Positions 28,668-37,005 of a stretch of 64,000 nt of DNA are shown in pieces. Within the stretch, counting starts at the first letter, position 1, and each line of letters begins with the position of its first letter. The stretch spans positions 156,686 to 220,685 of the forward strand of contig NZ_MSDO01000004.1 of assembly GCF_001937195.1 (NCBI RefSeq). The letters are read 5' to 3'. Position numbers and translations under genes: made by a program. The notes beneath the pieces were generated by a model. The model saw only the letters and a list, made by a program, of their open reading frames with translations, ran no database searches and was not told the origin of the DNA. This DNA comes from Salinicola socius. GTDB taxonomy: Bacteria > Pseudomonadota > Gammaproteobacteria > Pseudomonadales > Halomonadaceae.

Positions 28668-28702
28668 AAGGGGCCTGCCATGATGGCAGGCCCCTTTCTT
28701 TT
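28668..28702. terminator. Strong terminator between convergent mksB and cfa
   Basis: AAGGGGCCTGCCA (28668-28680) pairs perfectly with TGGCAGGCCCCTT (28684-28696), followed by TCTTTT. On the minus strand the stem is followed by CTTCGTT. It is a likely bidirectional terminator. Confidence 0.88.
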
Positions 28703-28749
28703 CCACTCGAGTGGCCCTCTGCGACACTGGTTTCGGCTCGTGGCTCGGG

Positions 28750-29901
28750 CTAGCGCGGCGAATCGTAACGGCCACCCCGGCCGTTGGAATAGACCACCTG
28801 CCACAGCTGGAGATCTCTTGCCCGGAAGGCCCCCGCGCAGGAGCCGAGATAGTAGAGGAACATCCGCTTGATGCGTTCATCGTAGCGGTCGGCGATTTCG
28901 TGCCAACGGGCGAGCAGATTGTCCTGCCACGCCATCAGCGTGGTGTCGTAGTCGGCACCGAAGTTCTGCCAGTCTTCCATCACCAGCTTGCCCTCGCTGG
29001 CGTCGCCGATCTGCTGGATCGACGGCAGAATGCCGTTGGGGAAGATGTACTTGTTGATCCAGGGGTCGATGCTGACTTCGTTGGTATTGGAACCGATGGT
29101 GTGCAGCACGAACAGGCCGCCGGGTTTCAACAGGCGCTTGATGGTATCGAAGTAGGTGGCGTAGTTGCGTTGGCCGACGTGCTCGAACATGCCGATCGAG
29201 ACGATACGGTCGAACTCGCCGGTGAGCTCGCGATAGTCCTCGAGCAGGATCTCGACCGGCAGGCCGGCGCAGCGCTCGCGGCCCAGTTTCGCCTGCTCTT
29301 CGGAGATGGTGATGCCGGTCACTTCGACGCCGTACTGGCGAGCCGCATGTTCGGCAAAACTGGCCCAGCCACAGCCGATATCCAGCACCTTCATGCCTGG
29401 CTCGAGATCGAGCTTGCGGCAGGCCAGATCGAGCTTGGCGATCTGCGCTTCATGGAGCGTCTGCGCCTCCTTCCAGTAGCCGCAGGAGTAGCACAGCGTC
29501 TCGTCGAGCATCCGGGTGAAAAGGTCGTTGCCGAAATCGTAGTGCTCTTTGCCGACGATGTAGGCTCGCGCCTTGCTCTGCAGATTGACGAAGCTCGACT
29601 GCAGTTTGTAGACCACGCGTTCGGTGGTGGTGTGTGCCACGCCGCCGAGGCCGTGACGCAACAGGCGATGGATCATCTCGTCGATGCGATCGCACTCCCA
29701 CCATCCGTCCATGTAGGCTTCGCCAAAACCGATGGAGCCTTGGCGGATGACTCGCGAGAACAGATCGGGATGATGAACGCGAATATCCCACGGCTGGTTA
29801 CCATTGAGGGTAACGCCGGAGCCTTGCAGCAGTTTTTCCAGGGTTTGACGAGCTCGGGTGTCGGGCAGCGCGACGGGAGCGATAGGCGTATTACTGGTCA
29901 T
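28750..29901 (-). CDS. cfa: Cyclopropane-fatty-acyl-phospholipid synthase
   Basis: Cfa transfers a methylene group from S-adenosylmethionine to unsaturated acyl chains in membrane phospholipid, a stationary-phase and acid/osmotic stress response. The 383-residue protein nearly equals E. coli Cfa (382). It has GFGEAYMDGWWECD, HYDFGNDLF, the SAM-binding VLDIGCGWASFAEHAA, and GMFEHVGQRNY with the catalytic glutamate region. ATG 29901 has AGGA at a good distance. The frame is open 52 codons further upstream, but that stretch does not resemble Cfa. Confidence 0.95.
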   Translation of the reverse strand: MTSNTPIAPVALPDTRARQTLEKLLQGSGVTLNGNQPWDIRVHHPDLFSRVIRQGSIGFGEAYMDGWWECDRIDEMIHRLLRHGLGGVAHTTTERVVYKLQSSFVNLQSKARAYIVGKEHYDFGNDLFTRMLDETLCYSCGYWKEAQTLHEAQIAKLDLACRKLDLEPGMKVLDIGCGWASFAEHAARQYGVEVTGITISEEQAKLGRERCAGLPVEILLEDYRELTGEFDRIVSIGMFEHVGQRNYATYFDTIKRLLKPGGLFVLHTIGSNTNEVSIDPWINKYIFPNGILPSIQQIGDASEGKLVMEDWQNFGADYDTTLMAWQDNLLARWHEIADRYDERIKRMFLYYLGSCAGAFRARDLQLWQVVYSNGRGGRYDSPR

Positions 29902-30314
29902 GGTTTTTCCTGGCGAGGGGCGCAGCCCGTTCCCCGGCCGCCCGATCGCATCGCTCCGCTCGAGCGGCAGAAAATAACCTGTTGACTTGCGGGTTCGACC
30001 GCGATGACGCGTTGGTTCGGTCATTTTCCACTCGCTTGGATCGGTACGGAGGATCAAGCTATGGCGGCGGTGACGTGGTGCGCCACGGTCCCTGTTTCCT
30101 ACTGGTTAGCCTTGTGGAGATGCTAGCCGCAAATGCCATGTTGGCTTTATTTACATTGCGTGCTAACGGCTTTCCCGTCAATAATCCTAGCGCTATTCTC
30201 TCAATAGTCCAGCCATGCACGGCTTTTTACGCCGGGAAATCGACAAGCCTGATTCGAATGAGGCTGAATGAGGGCCGATCTCAGCAATCCAGCAGTCATT
30301 CAAGGAGGCAGACC
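29902..30314. other. 413-bp divergent intergenic region between cfa and the thiamine-binding gene
   Basis: No gene is supported here. The segment around 30140-30200 is AT-rich and probably holds the promoters of both genes. On the plus strand TTGCGT (30156-30161) and AATAAT (30180-30185), 18 bases apart, are a fair sigma-70 match. No riboswitch-like structure was recognised. Confidence 0.35.
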
Positions 30315-30617
30315 ATGCACGTGATCATCGATCTCTGTGTCGTGCCGTTGGGGGTGGGAGTTTCTGTGTCATCGCACGTGGCGGAGTGCCAGCGCGTGAT
30401 CGAGGCCTCCGGCCTGCATCATCGAATGCATGCCTACGGCACCAATATCGAAGGTCCCTGGGATGAGGTGATGGCGGTGGTCAAGGCTTGCCATGAAGCG
30501 GTGCACGCGATGGGAGCGCCAAGGATCACCACGACACTGAAGATGGGGACCCGTACGGATCGGGAGCAGCGCATGGATGACAAGGTCGGGAGCGTGGAGA
30601 GCCTTCGGCGGGATTGA
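30315..30617 (+). CDS. MTH1187/UPF0045 family thiamine-binding-type protein
   Basis: The 100-residue protein matches the UPF0045 family: IIDLCVVPLGVGVSVSSHV at the start, YGTNIEGPWDEVMAVVKACHEA, and MGAPRITTTLKMGTRTDREQ. Members form a ferredoxin-like fold and some bind thiamine. The physiological role is poorly known. AAGGAGG lies seven bases before ATG 30315. The last seven codons (ESLRRD-stop) are the first unit of a seven-copy 21-bp tandem repeat, so the C-terminus may have been remodelled by the repeat. Confidence 0.88.
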   Translation: MHVIIDLCVVPLGVGVSVSSHVAECQRVIEASGLHHRMHAYGTNIEGPWDEVMAVVKACHEAVHAMGAPRITTTLKMGTRTDREQRMDDKVGSVESLRRD

Positions 30618-30744
30618 AAGAACCTTCGGCGGGTCTGAGAGAGCCTTCGGCGGAATTGAAAGAGCCCCCGGCGGGTCTGAGAGAGCCCTCCGCGGGATTG
30701 AAAGAGCCCTCGGCGGGTTTCGAAAGAGCCCCCGGCGGGCCTGA
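30597..30744 (+). repeat. Seven-copy 21-bp tandem repeat covering a stop codon
   Basis: Units begin at 30597, 30618, 30639, 30660, 30681, 30702 (22 bp) and 30724. The approximate consensus is RAGAGCCYYCGGCGGGWYTGA. Unit 1 holds the end of the thiamine-binding-type gene. Because 21 is a multiple of three, the first five units each end in an in-frame TGA. Odd and even units alternate (ATTGA/TCTGA), suggesting 42-bp amplification steps. Confidence 0.92.
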
Positions 30745-30828
30745 ATCGCCGAGAAATCGGGACAATCAGCCCCGCCGGCAATGCGGTCGACGGGGCTGAT
30801 GGGGTGGTTTCGATGACGGTCCGTCGGT

Positions 30829-31209
30829 TCAGCGACAGCGGATCGTCCAGGTCGCCTTGTAGCCATCTCCTTCCTGAGTGGCAGCCTGTAGCTCGGTGTC
30901 CTCGTCGACGGTCGCGCCTTCGAGCTGATCGTTGGCGCTTGCCGCTTTGTTGGCGCTGTCGTTCGGTCCCATCATCTGTTGCTCGACGATGACGAAGGCA
31001 TCGCGATCCTGGCTCTCGCACTGCTCGAGAGAACGTTCCTTGGCGTTGCTCATCGCTTCATCCTGGTCGTCACCCAATCCGGTCACGACGTAATCGGAGG
31101 AATCTTTCTCGATCGAGCTGCTGTCGCTGGCGCAGCCGGAAAGGACGCCCAGTGTCAGCACGCCAGCCAGGGCCATCCATGCCGGGGTTCTGGTTGTCGT
31201 CTGCATCAT
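30829..31209 (-). CDS. Small lipoprotein of unknown function
   Basis: The 126-residue precursor has a signal peptide with lipobox LSGC (Cys near residue 26), then a Ser/Asp-rich tether. A small domain of about 90 residues follows, ending in a TWTIRCR strand, with two cysteines besides the lipidated one. No family was recognised. ATG 31209 has GGAG eight bases upstream (the next codon is also ATG). It likely sits in the outer membrane, since the residue after Cys is Ala rather than Asp. It appears to be a single gene. Confidence 0.75.
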   Translation of the reverse strand: MMQTTTRTPAWMALAGVLTLGVLSGCASDSSSIEKDSSDYVVTGLGDDQDEAMSNAKERSLEQCESQDRDAFVIVEQQMMGPNDSANKAASANDQLEGATVDEDTELQAATQEGDGYKATWTIRCR

Positions 31210-31348
31210 GTCACTCACTCCTTGTGTCACGGTTCTTGAACCAGCGTCGGCAAGATCCTTTGACGACGCTGTGGCTATCAGTCTTCAGTCTAGACCGTAC
31301 GTTTCGATCTTCAAGTCACCAGTTATCGTAAGTCATTCTAACGTAGGG

Positions 31349-31371
31349 AAAAATGTCGCTCCATCGCGACA
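31349..31371 (-). terminator. Rho-independent terminator after argP
   Basis: On the minus strand TGTCGC, a 6-nt loop and GCGACA are followed by TTTTT (the complement of 31349-31353). It begins 10 bp after the argP stop. Confidence 0.75.
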
Positions 31372-31380
31372 ACGGCGTTG

Positions 31381-32289
31381 TCAGATGATCGCAGTCGATG
31401 GCGCTTTCGGTGCGATCAGCCAATGGTCGCCGGCGGAAAGCAGGTGGGCGGTAAGCGCATCGAGCAGTTCACCGCCATGGCGCCAGAAGTGCCAATACAG
31501 CGGTACGTCCAGCGGCTGCTGCGGATCGAGATCGACGAGATCGCCGGCGGCTAGCCCGGCCGCCGCCTGCGTCTCGGGGATCATGGCGTAGCCGATACCG
31601 GCAAGGGTCATGTGCAGTACCCCTTCTGACGAGGGGCACAGGTGATAGGGAAATGGTGTCCTGATGCCATGGACATCGAGATAGCGTTGATGCAGGCGGT
31701 CATCCGGTCCATAGAGAATCGCCGGCGCTTGCTCCAGCGTTCGATGGGTCACGCCCTCCGCGAAATGACGTTCGGCAAAGGTGGGGCTGGCCATGACGCG
31801 ATAACGCATGGTGCCGAGCGCGCGGGCGCGGGCGCCTTGGACCGGGCGAGCGGTGGCGCAGATGCAACCGGCCACCTCACCGTCGCGCATGCGCCGCAGC
31901 GCCACCTCCTGATCGTCCACCACCAGGTCCAGCAGAACGCCTCTGCGATGACAGAAATCACCGAGGGTCGGTGCCCACCAGGTCGCCAGGCTATCGGCGT
32001 TGATCGCCAGTCGCAGGCGTTGCGTTCTCTCGCCGAGCGCCGGAATCCTGTCCAGCAGGTCGTGTTCCAGCAGACGCACCTGCTGGGCATGATTCAACAG
32101 CCGTTGCCCCAGGGGTGTCGGCACCAGCCGAGGGGTGCGAACGACTACGGGCTGGCCGAGTCTCGCTTCCAGTAGCTTGATGCGTTGCGAGACGGCCGAC
32201 TGGGTCAGGTTGAGTTGCTGCGCACCGCGATCGAATCCGCCTTGATCGACAATGGCGGAAAGCGCCTCCAGAAGTTTGTAATCCAGCAT
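31381..32289 (-). CDS. argP: LysR-family regulator ArgP/LysG
   Basis: The 302-residue regulator has an N-terminal helix-turn-helix (RGAQQLNLTQSAVSQRIKLLEARLG) and a LysR effector-binding domain. ArgP activates the divergent arginine/lysine exporter gene in response to basic amino acids, and that gene is directly adjacent here. ATG 32289 (MLDYKLLEALSAIVDQGG) matches the family N-terminus. In-frame starts further upstream would shrink or cross the 58-bp divergent promoter region. A terminator follows the stop. Confidence 0.88.
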   Translation of the reverse strand: MLDYKLLEALSAIVDQGGFDRGAQQLNLTQSAVSQRIKLLEARLGQPVVVRTPRLVPTPLGQRLLNHAQQVRLLEHDLLDRIPALGERTQRLRLAINADSLATWWAPTLGDFCHRRGVLLDLVVDDQEVALRRMRDGEVAGCICATARPVQGARARALGTMRYRVMASPTFAERHFAEGVTHRTLEQAPAILYGPDDRLHQRYLDVHGIRTPFPYHLCPSSEGVLHMTLAGIGYAMIPETQAAAGLAAGDLVDLDPQQPLDVPLYWHFWRHGGELLDALTAHLLSAGDHWLIAPKAPSTAII

Positions 32290-32347
32290 CAAATCCGCTA
32301 ATGCCTCATTCAGCTTGTTCATTTTTATTAATAGTCGAATTCCCGGC

Positions 32348-33007
32348 ATGATGCGAATCCCTTCATTCGAGATCGCTATCGTGGGAACTTCCATCGTTCA
32401 CGGCCTGTTGATCGGCGCCAGCCTGATCGTAGCCATCGGCGCGCAGAACGCGTTCGTGTTGCGTCAGGGTCTGCGACGCGAACACGGCTGGCTGGTGGCC
32501 GGCATCTGTGCGGTTTGCGATCTGTTGCTGGTCGCCGCTGGTGTGGCGGGTCTTGCGCCGCTGATCACGTCGAGTTCCACCGGGCTGCAGCTGGCTCGAT
32601 GGGGCGGGGTGATCTGGCTGCTGTGGCAGGCCGCATTGGCGTTCAGGCGTGCCTTCCGTGCTCAAGCCATCAACCTGCAAGACAAGGAGAACGGAGCGTC
32701 GATCGGCGTGAGTTCGCCAGATGCCAGATCCGTGGTGGTCGCGACGCTGGGCGTCACACTGCTCAATCCACACGTCTATCTGGATACGGTGGTGATGCTC
32801 GGGATCATCGGCGGTCAGCAGTCCAGCCCTGCCGGATTCGTGATCGGGGCCTCGGCGGCCTCGCTGGTCTGGTTCTTCGGTCTGGTCGGATTGGCCCACT
32901 GGCTGGCGCCACGGCTGCGCGATCCCCGCTGGTGGCAGGGGATCGATATTGCGGTGGGGTTGATCATGCTGGCGATCGCCTGGCAGCTCGCGACGCGTCC
33001 GCTGTGA
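32348..33007 (+). CDS. argO: LysE/ArgO family arginine/lysine exporter
   Basis: The product (219 residues from ATG 32348) is a six-helix inner-membrane exporter: GLLIGASLIVAIGAQNAFVLRQG is the family signature region, and LGVTLLNPHVYLDTVVMLG is the second. It exports basic amino acids when they build up. The start is uncertain because no strong ribosome site is visible. A GTG at 32381 is an alternative that would remove 11 residues. The adjacent divergent ArgP-type regulator supports the function. Confidence 0.87.
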   Translation: MMRIPSFEIAIVGTSIVHGLLIGASLIVAIGAQNAFVLRQGLRREHGWLVAGICAVCDLLLVAAGVAGLAPLITSSSTGLQLARWGGVIWLLWQAALAFRRAFRAQAINLQDKENGASIGVSSPDARSVVVATLGVTLLNPHVYLDTVVMLGIIGGQQSSPAGFVIGASAASLVWFFGLVGLAHWLAPRLRDPRWWQGIDIAVGLIMLAIAWQLATRPL

Positions 33008-33043
33008 ACGCGTCGCCAGCACCACAACGAACGCGACAGATCG

Positions 33044-34411
33044 CTAGCCGATCTGTATCTCGCCCTTGGCATAGCGCACGCCTCGCGCCTGGCGGGTGGC
33101 GAGAAAATAGCCTACCGAGAGTGGCCCGACACGACCCAGCAACATCGTCAGCCCCAGCAGGAACTGGCCGGGCAGCGAGAGATCGCTGGTGATGCCGCGG
33201 GACAGCCCGACGGTACCGAAGGCGGAAACCGTCTCGAACGCCAGATCGAGAAACGAATGGTCGCCGTCGGTGATGGTGAGCCCGAACAGCGTCAGAAAGA
33301 CCAGCAGAACCCCGGCGAGCGCGACCGTGATCGCCTTGATCACGGTCTCCTGGGTGATCGAACGGCCGAACGCGGTGGGGTGTTCGGTGTTGCGGTAGAA
33401 CGCCCGAGCCGTCAGCAGCAGCACCACGAAAGTGGTGATCTTGATACCGCTGGCAGTGGAACTGGAGCCCGCGCCAATGAACATCAGCAGCATCACCAGC
33501 AGCGTCGAGGCGTCGGTCAGCGAACCGATCTCCAGCGTGTTGAACCCGGCCGTACGCGGGGTTACAGCCTGGAACCAGGCAGCCTGTATCCTGGCGAAGA
33601 TATCGCCCAGACCGCCCAGCGTGTCCGGATTGGACCACTCCAGGCCAAGCAGAATCGCGGTGGCGATCACGTTGAGCCAGAACGTGGCCAGCAGCACGAC
33701 CTTGGTCTGCATCGACAGACGCGACCAGCGGCGATGGCGATACAGGTCGCTTACCACCACGAAGCCGAGCCCGCCGACGATGAACATCAGTGTCACCGTG
33801 CCGTTGACCAGCGGGTCGCCGACTTCCTGTATCAGACTATCGGAGAAGGTCGAGAATCCGGCGTTGTTGAACGCGGAAACGGCATGAAAGAGGCTATGCC
33901 ACAACCCCATTTTCAGGCCGTACTCCGGCACCCAGTGCCACGCCAGCAGCAAGGTGCCGATGCCTTCGGTAATGAATGCGAAGGCGATCACCAGCTTGAC
34001 CAGATCGCGGATGTCGCTGAAGGCGATCTCGCCCAACGCCTCGCGGACCAGATTCTGCTGGCTCAGCGGCAGCCGCGCCCCCAGCAGCAGCACGGTAAGG
34101 GCGGCGAACGTCATGAAACCCAGGCCGCCCAGCTGGATCATCACCAGCACCACCAACTGGCCGACGAAGGTCAGATCCTCGCCGACATCGATCACGCTGA
34201 GGCCGGTGACCGTGACCGCCGATGTCGCGGTGAACAGTGCCTCGTGCCAGGCCAGCGGACGTGTACCGCTACCGGGCAGCCACAGCAGCAGGGCGCCGAT
34301 GGCGCAGAGCAGGGCGAAACCGAGCAACAGCACTTCCGGCGGCGATAGCCGGATGACGCCGCCATGGGGGGCACGACGAAACGGCTGTTTCAAGCGTTGC
34401 CAGCGTCTCAC
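33044..34411 (-). CDS. ktrB: KtrB/TrkH-type potassium channel subunit
   Basis: The 455-residue membrane protein has four M1-P-M2 repeats with filter glycines: TSAVTVTGLSV, AVSAFNNAGFS, TPRTAGFNTLE and TVSAFGTVGLS. It is the ion-conducting part of a Na+- or H+-coupled K+ uptake system. The length and the adjacent KtrA gene favour KtrAB over TrkH. GTG 34411 is preceded by GGGGA at eight bases. It lies 46 bp downstream of ktrA on the same strand. K+ uptake is the first step of osmoadaptation, fitting a halotolerant host. Confidence 0.92.
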   Translation of the reverse strand: MRRWQRLKQPFRRAPHGGVIRLSPPEVLLLGFALLCAIGALLLWLPGSGTRPLAWHEALFTATSAVTVTGLSVIDVGEDLTFVGQLVVLVMIQLGGLGFMTFAALTVLLLGARLPLSQQNLVREALGEIAFSDIRDLVKLVIAFAFITEGIGTLLLAWHWVPEYGLKMGLWHSLFHAVSAFNNAGFSTFSDSLIQEVGDPLVNGTVTLMFIVGGLGFVVVSDLYRHRRWSRLSMQTKVVLLATFWLNVIATAILLGLEWSNPDTLGGLGDIFARIQAAWFQAVTPRTAGFNTLEIGSLTDASTLLVMLLMFIGAGSSSTASGIKITTFVVLLLTARAFYRNTEHPTAFGRSITQETVIKAITVALAGVLLVFLTLFGLTITDGDHSFLDLAFETVSAFGTVGLSRGITSDLSLPGQFLLGLTMLLGRVGPLSVGYFLATRQARGVRYAKGEIQIG

Positions 34412-34457
34412 GGGCGCATCCCCGACGCCGGCTCGGAGGCATGAGCTATCGGGAGAT

Positions 34458-35114
34458 TCATATCTGTTTGCCGATTTCGCGCAGCGCCTGCAGGTCGCCC
34501 ATCAGGATCAGGCTGTCGCCGGTCTGGAGCGGGGTGTCGTCGGCCGGATTGCGGATCACTTCCTGGCCGCGTTTGATGGCGACCAGAAACAGCGCATCAC
34601 GATCGATCGAGAGATTGGCGACGCTGGCGCAGTTCTCGATCAGGCGCTCGGTGGTTTCGATCTCGACGATGAACTGGCGCTCGCCCAGCCGGATGAAATC
34701 GACCATGGCGTGATAGTTGAGGCTTTCTGCCACGCGCACGCCGACATCGTATTCCGGATAGACCACGCGATCGGCGCCGAGGCGCTTGAGCAGCTTGTAG
34801 TGAGAGTCGGAGTGCGCCTTGGCCCAGATCTCCTTGGCGCCGAGCTCCTTGACGTGGAGCGTGCAGGTCACGCTGGCCTCGACGTTGTCGTCGACGTCGA
34901 TCACCACCACGTCGTAGGCATCGAGCGACAGCTCACCCAGCGCCTTCTCGTCGGTGAGATCGGCAATTACCGCATGGTCGAGAATGTCCGACAGCGCGTC
35001 GACACGGGTTTCGTCGGCATCGACGCCTAGCACCTGATTCTGGTGGCGTTTCAATTCACGCGCGACGGTACTGCCGAAATAGCCCAACCCCAGAATGGCG
35101 AAGTGCCGGGACAT
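34458..35114 (-). CDS. ktrA: KtrA/TrkA-type potassium uptake regulatory subunit
   Basis: The 218-residue cytosolic protein has an RCK/TrkA-N Rossmann fold (ILGLGYFGSTVARELKRH, then VLGVDADE as the acidic end of strand 2) and a TrkA-C domain (TPLQTGDSLILMGD). KtrA binds ATP/ADP and gates KtrB. ATG 35114 has AAGGAGA at eight bases. The frame is open upstream for a further 146 codons, but that part is not conserved-looking and crosses the divergent promoter region. Confidence 0.93.
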   Translation of the reverse strand: MSRHFAILGLGYFGSTVARELKRHQNQVLGVDADETRVDALSDILDHAVIADLTDEKALGELSLDAYDVVVIDVDDNVEASVTCTLHVKELGAKEIWAKAHSDSHYKLLKRLGADRVVYPEYDVGVRVAESLNYHAMVDFIRLGERQFIVEIETTERLIENCASVANLSIDRDALFLVAIKRGQEVIRNPADDTPLQTGDSLILMGDLQALREIGKQI

Positions 35115-35190
35115 CGAAATCTCCTTGTGAGGTCTCGTCTGACAGAGACCGAAACGAAACACCTGAGCCTGACATGAAATCGTCACGAGC

Positions 35191-35219
35191 TTGACATGAG
35201 TCGTCAGAGGCCCTGATAA
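35191..35219 (+). promoter_or_regulatory. Sigma-70-type promoter of the NSS transporter, with direct repeat
   Basis: TTGACA (35191-35196) and TGATAA (35214-35219) are 17 bases apart. TGACATGA occurs at 35170-35177 and 35192-35199, 22 bp (two helical turns) apart, so a regulator may bind here. A leader of about 235 bases before the ATG would result. The rest of the 346-bp gap to ktrA holds no gene I can support, only a GGTCTC/GAGACC inverted repeat at 35131-35150 in the ktrA leader. Confidence 0.5.
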
Positions 35220-35460
35220 ATCGCCCGGATCATCGCTGTGCGCCGAGCTTTGCACAAGCCCCGGCATCGTACCAACCATGATGCGGTCGCGCATGTCTCG
35301 CGTCGACGCTACAATCCCCCGCCGCATCTCCCGCCATGGGTCGTTTTTCTCATCAGGAGCGACACCGTTATGGGCGATTCCCGGCACCGGATCGGTGCTC
35401 GAGGCCCGGTTCGGGCACGGCACGGCTCGACCCAGCCAGCTACTGGAACGACGAGGACGC

Positions 35461-36912
35461 ATGACCGCAATCGCATCACCCAAGAATTTGTGGCTGGGAC
35501 GCTGGGGCTTTGTCCTCGCGGCCACCGGCTCGTCGGTAGGCCTGGGCAACATCTGGAAGTTCCCCTACATGACCGGCGAATATGGCGGCGGCGCTTTCGT
35601 GCTGGTCTATCTCCTTTGCATTGCCGCCATCGGCGTGCCGGTGATGATGGCGGAGATCGCACTCGGGCGCCGAGGGAGAGGCAGTCCGATCGACGCCATC
35701 CGGCGGGTGACGAGGGAGTCCGGGCGCAGCCGATGGTGGTCGGGGCTGGGATGGATGGCGATGCTGTGCGGCTTCATGATTCTGTCGTTCTACGTGGTGG
35801 TCGCCGGGTGGGCGGTCTCCTATCTGTGGAAATCGGTGACGGGTGGTCTCGCCGCCCATAGCGTCGAGGGCATGGCCGCCATCTTCAGCGCCAACAATGC
35901 CAACCCCTGGAATCTGGGGTTCTGGAGCTCGCTGGTCACGCTGGCAACGATGGCGATCGTGGGGCTGGGCGTACAGGCGGGCATCGAGCGAAGCGTGCGC
36001 TGGATGATGCCGGGTCTGGTGGTCATGCTGGTCGTGATGATCGTCTATGCGCTCTTCTCCGGCAGTTTCGGCGCCGGAGTGCACTTCCTGTTTGCCTTCG
36101 ACCCCGGCAAGCTCACCGGACAGGCGGTGTTGGCCGCGATGGGCCACGCCTTCTTTACCTTGTCCTTGGCTTCAGGTGCCATCCTCACCTATGGCGCTTA
36201 CCTGCCGGCAGATCAATCCATCGGCCGCACCACGCTGATGGTCGCCATCTGCGACACCCTGGTCGCACTGATGGCGGGGTTGGCGATCTTCCCGGTGATC
36301 TTCGCCAACGGGATGGACCCGGCATCCGGCCCTGGCCTGATCTTCATGAGTCTGCCGCTGGCCTTCCAGCAGATGCCGCTGGGTGGCGCAGTCGAGACGA
36401 TCTTCTTTCTGATGCTCACCGTGGCTGCACTGACATCGGCCATCTCGATGATCGAAGCGACGGTCGCATGGTTGAACGAGAGTCACGGCCTGTCCCGCGT
36501 CAGGGCGGCCTGGGGTGTCGGTATTCTGCTGTGGGTAGTGAGCACGCTGGCGATGCTGTCGTTCAACGTCGGTGCGGACTGGAAGCTGGCGGGGCGACAT
36601 TTCTTCGACTGGCTCGACTTTCTGACCTCGCGCTTTTTGATGCCGCTGGGGGGGCTGGGAACGGCGCTGCTGGCAGGATTCGTGCTGCGCGGAGAGAGTC
36701 TGAAAGAGGAGTTGGGGCTACCTTCGGCGGTTCACGCACTGTGGCGATTCGCGATCCGCTATGTCTGTCCGCTGGCGATCGTGATGGTGTTCCTGGACGC
36801 TCTCGGCGCGCTGGGTGCGGCATTCGACTGGCGCTGGCTGGCGGCAGTCCTGGTTCTCGCGCTGATTGCCGAAGTCGCTATCCTTCGTCGTCATGGACGC
36901 CAGGGTGGGTGA
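35461..36912 (+). CDS. Neurotransmitter:sodium symporter (NSS) family transporter
   Basis: The 483-residue protein has 11-12 membrane helices. The family opening is GFVLAATGSSVGLGNIWKFPY, with the unwound helix 1 Na+ site, followed by GGGAFVLVYL. It imports an amino acid or similar solute with Na+. The substrate cannot be told from sequence. ATG 35461 (MTAIASPKNLWLG) has GAGGA upstream and matches the family start. An open frame of 61 codons before it looks non-coding. Confidence 0.93.
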   Translation: MTAIASPKNLWLGRWGFVLAATGSSVGLGNIWKFPYMTGEYGGGAFVLVYLLCIAAIGVPVMMAEIALGRRGRGSPIDAIRRVTRESGRSRWWSGLGWMAMLCGFMILSFYVVVAGWAVSYLWKSVTGGLAAHSVEGMAAIFSANNANPWNLGFWSSLVTLATMAIVGLGVQAGIERSVRWMMPGLVVMLVVMIVYALFSGSFGAGVHFLFAFDPGKLTGQAVLAAMGHAFFTLSLASGAILTYGAYLPADQSIGRTTLMVAICDTLVALMAGLAIFPVIFANGMDPASGPGLIFMSLPLAFQQMPLGGAVETIFFLMLTVAALTSAISMIEATVAWLNESHGLSRVRAAWGVGILLWVVSTLAMLSFNVGADWKLAGRHFFDWLDFLTSRFLMPLGGLGTALLAGFVLRGESLKEELGLPSAVHALWRFAIRYVCPLAIVMVFLDALGALGAAFDWRWLAAVLVLALIAEVAILRRHGRQGG

Positions 36913-36973
36913 GAGGCGGTCAGTCGTCAGCGAGTTCTCATCGAATTGGTGACGTGGCCACCGAGTTTTGCTG

Positions 36974-36999
36974 TCGGGCGGGCACCGACGCCCGCCCGA
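36974..36999. terminator. Hairpin between convergent NSS transporter and SIMPL genes
   Basis: TCGGGCGGGC and GCCCGCCCGA form a perfect 10-bp GC-rich stem with a 6-nt loop. No U-run is present on either strand, so it may act with Rho or as an RNA 3' end stabiliser. Confidence 0.55.
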
Positions 37000-37005
37000 G
37001 AGGCA

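Noticed and set aside
29902..30057. N-terminal extension of Cfa by 52 residues
   Set aside because: The start at 29901 has a ribosome site and gives the normal Cfa length. The upstream codons look random.
30597..30744. CRISPR array
   Set aside because: The 21-bp units are directly abutting with no spacers and no cas genes. It is a tandem repeat.
30614..30799. Proline/glutamate repeat protein read through the 21-bp array
   Set aside because: This frame has no ribosome site and exists only because the repeat length is a multiple of three.
35238..35861. Leader open frame before and into the NSS transporter
   Set aside because: Although AGGAG precedes an ATG at 35370, the frame overlaps the transporter out of phase and encodes an Arg-rich sequence without family features.
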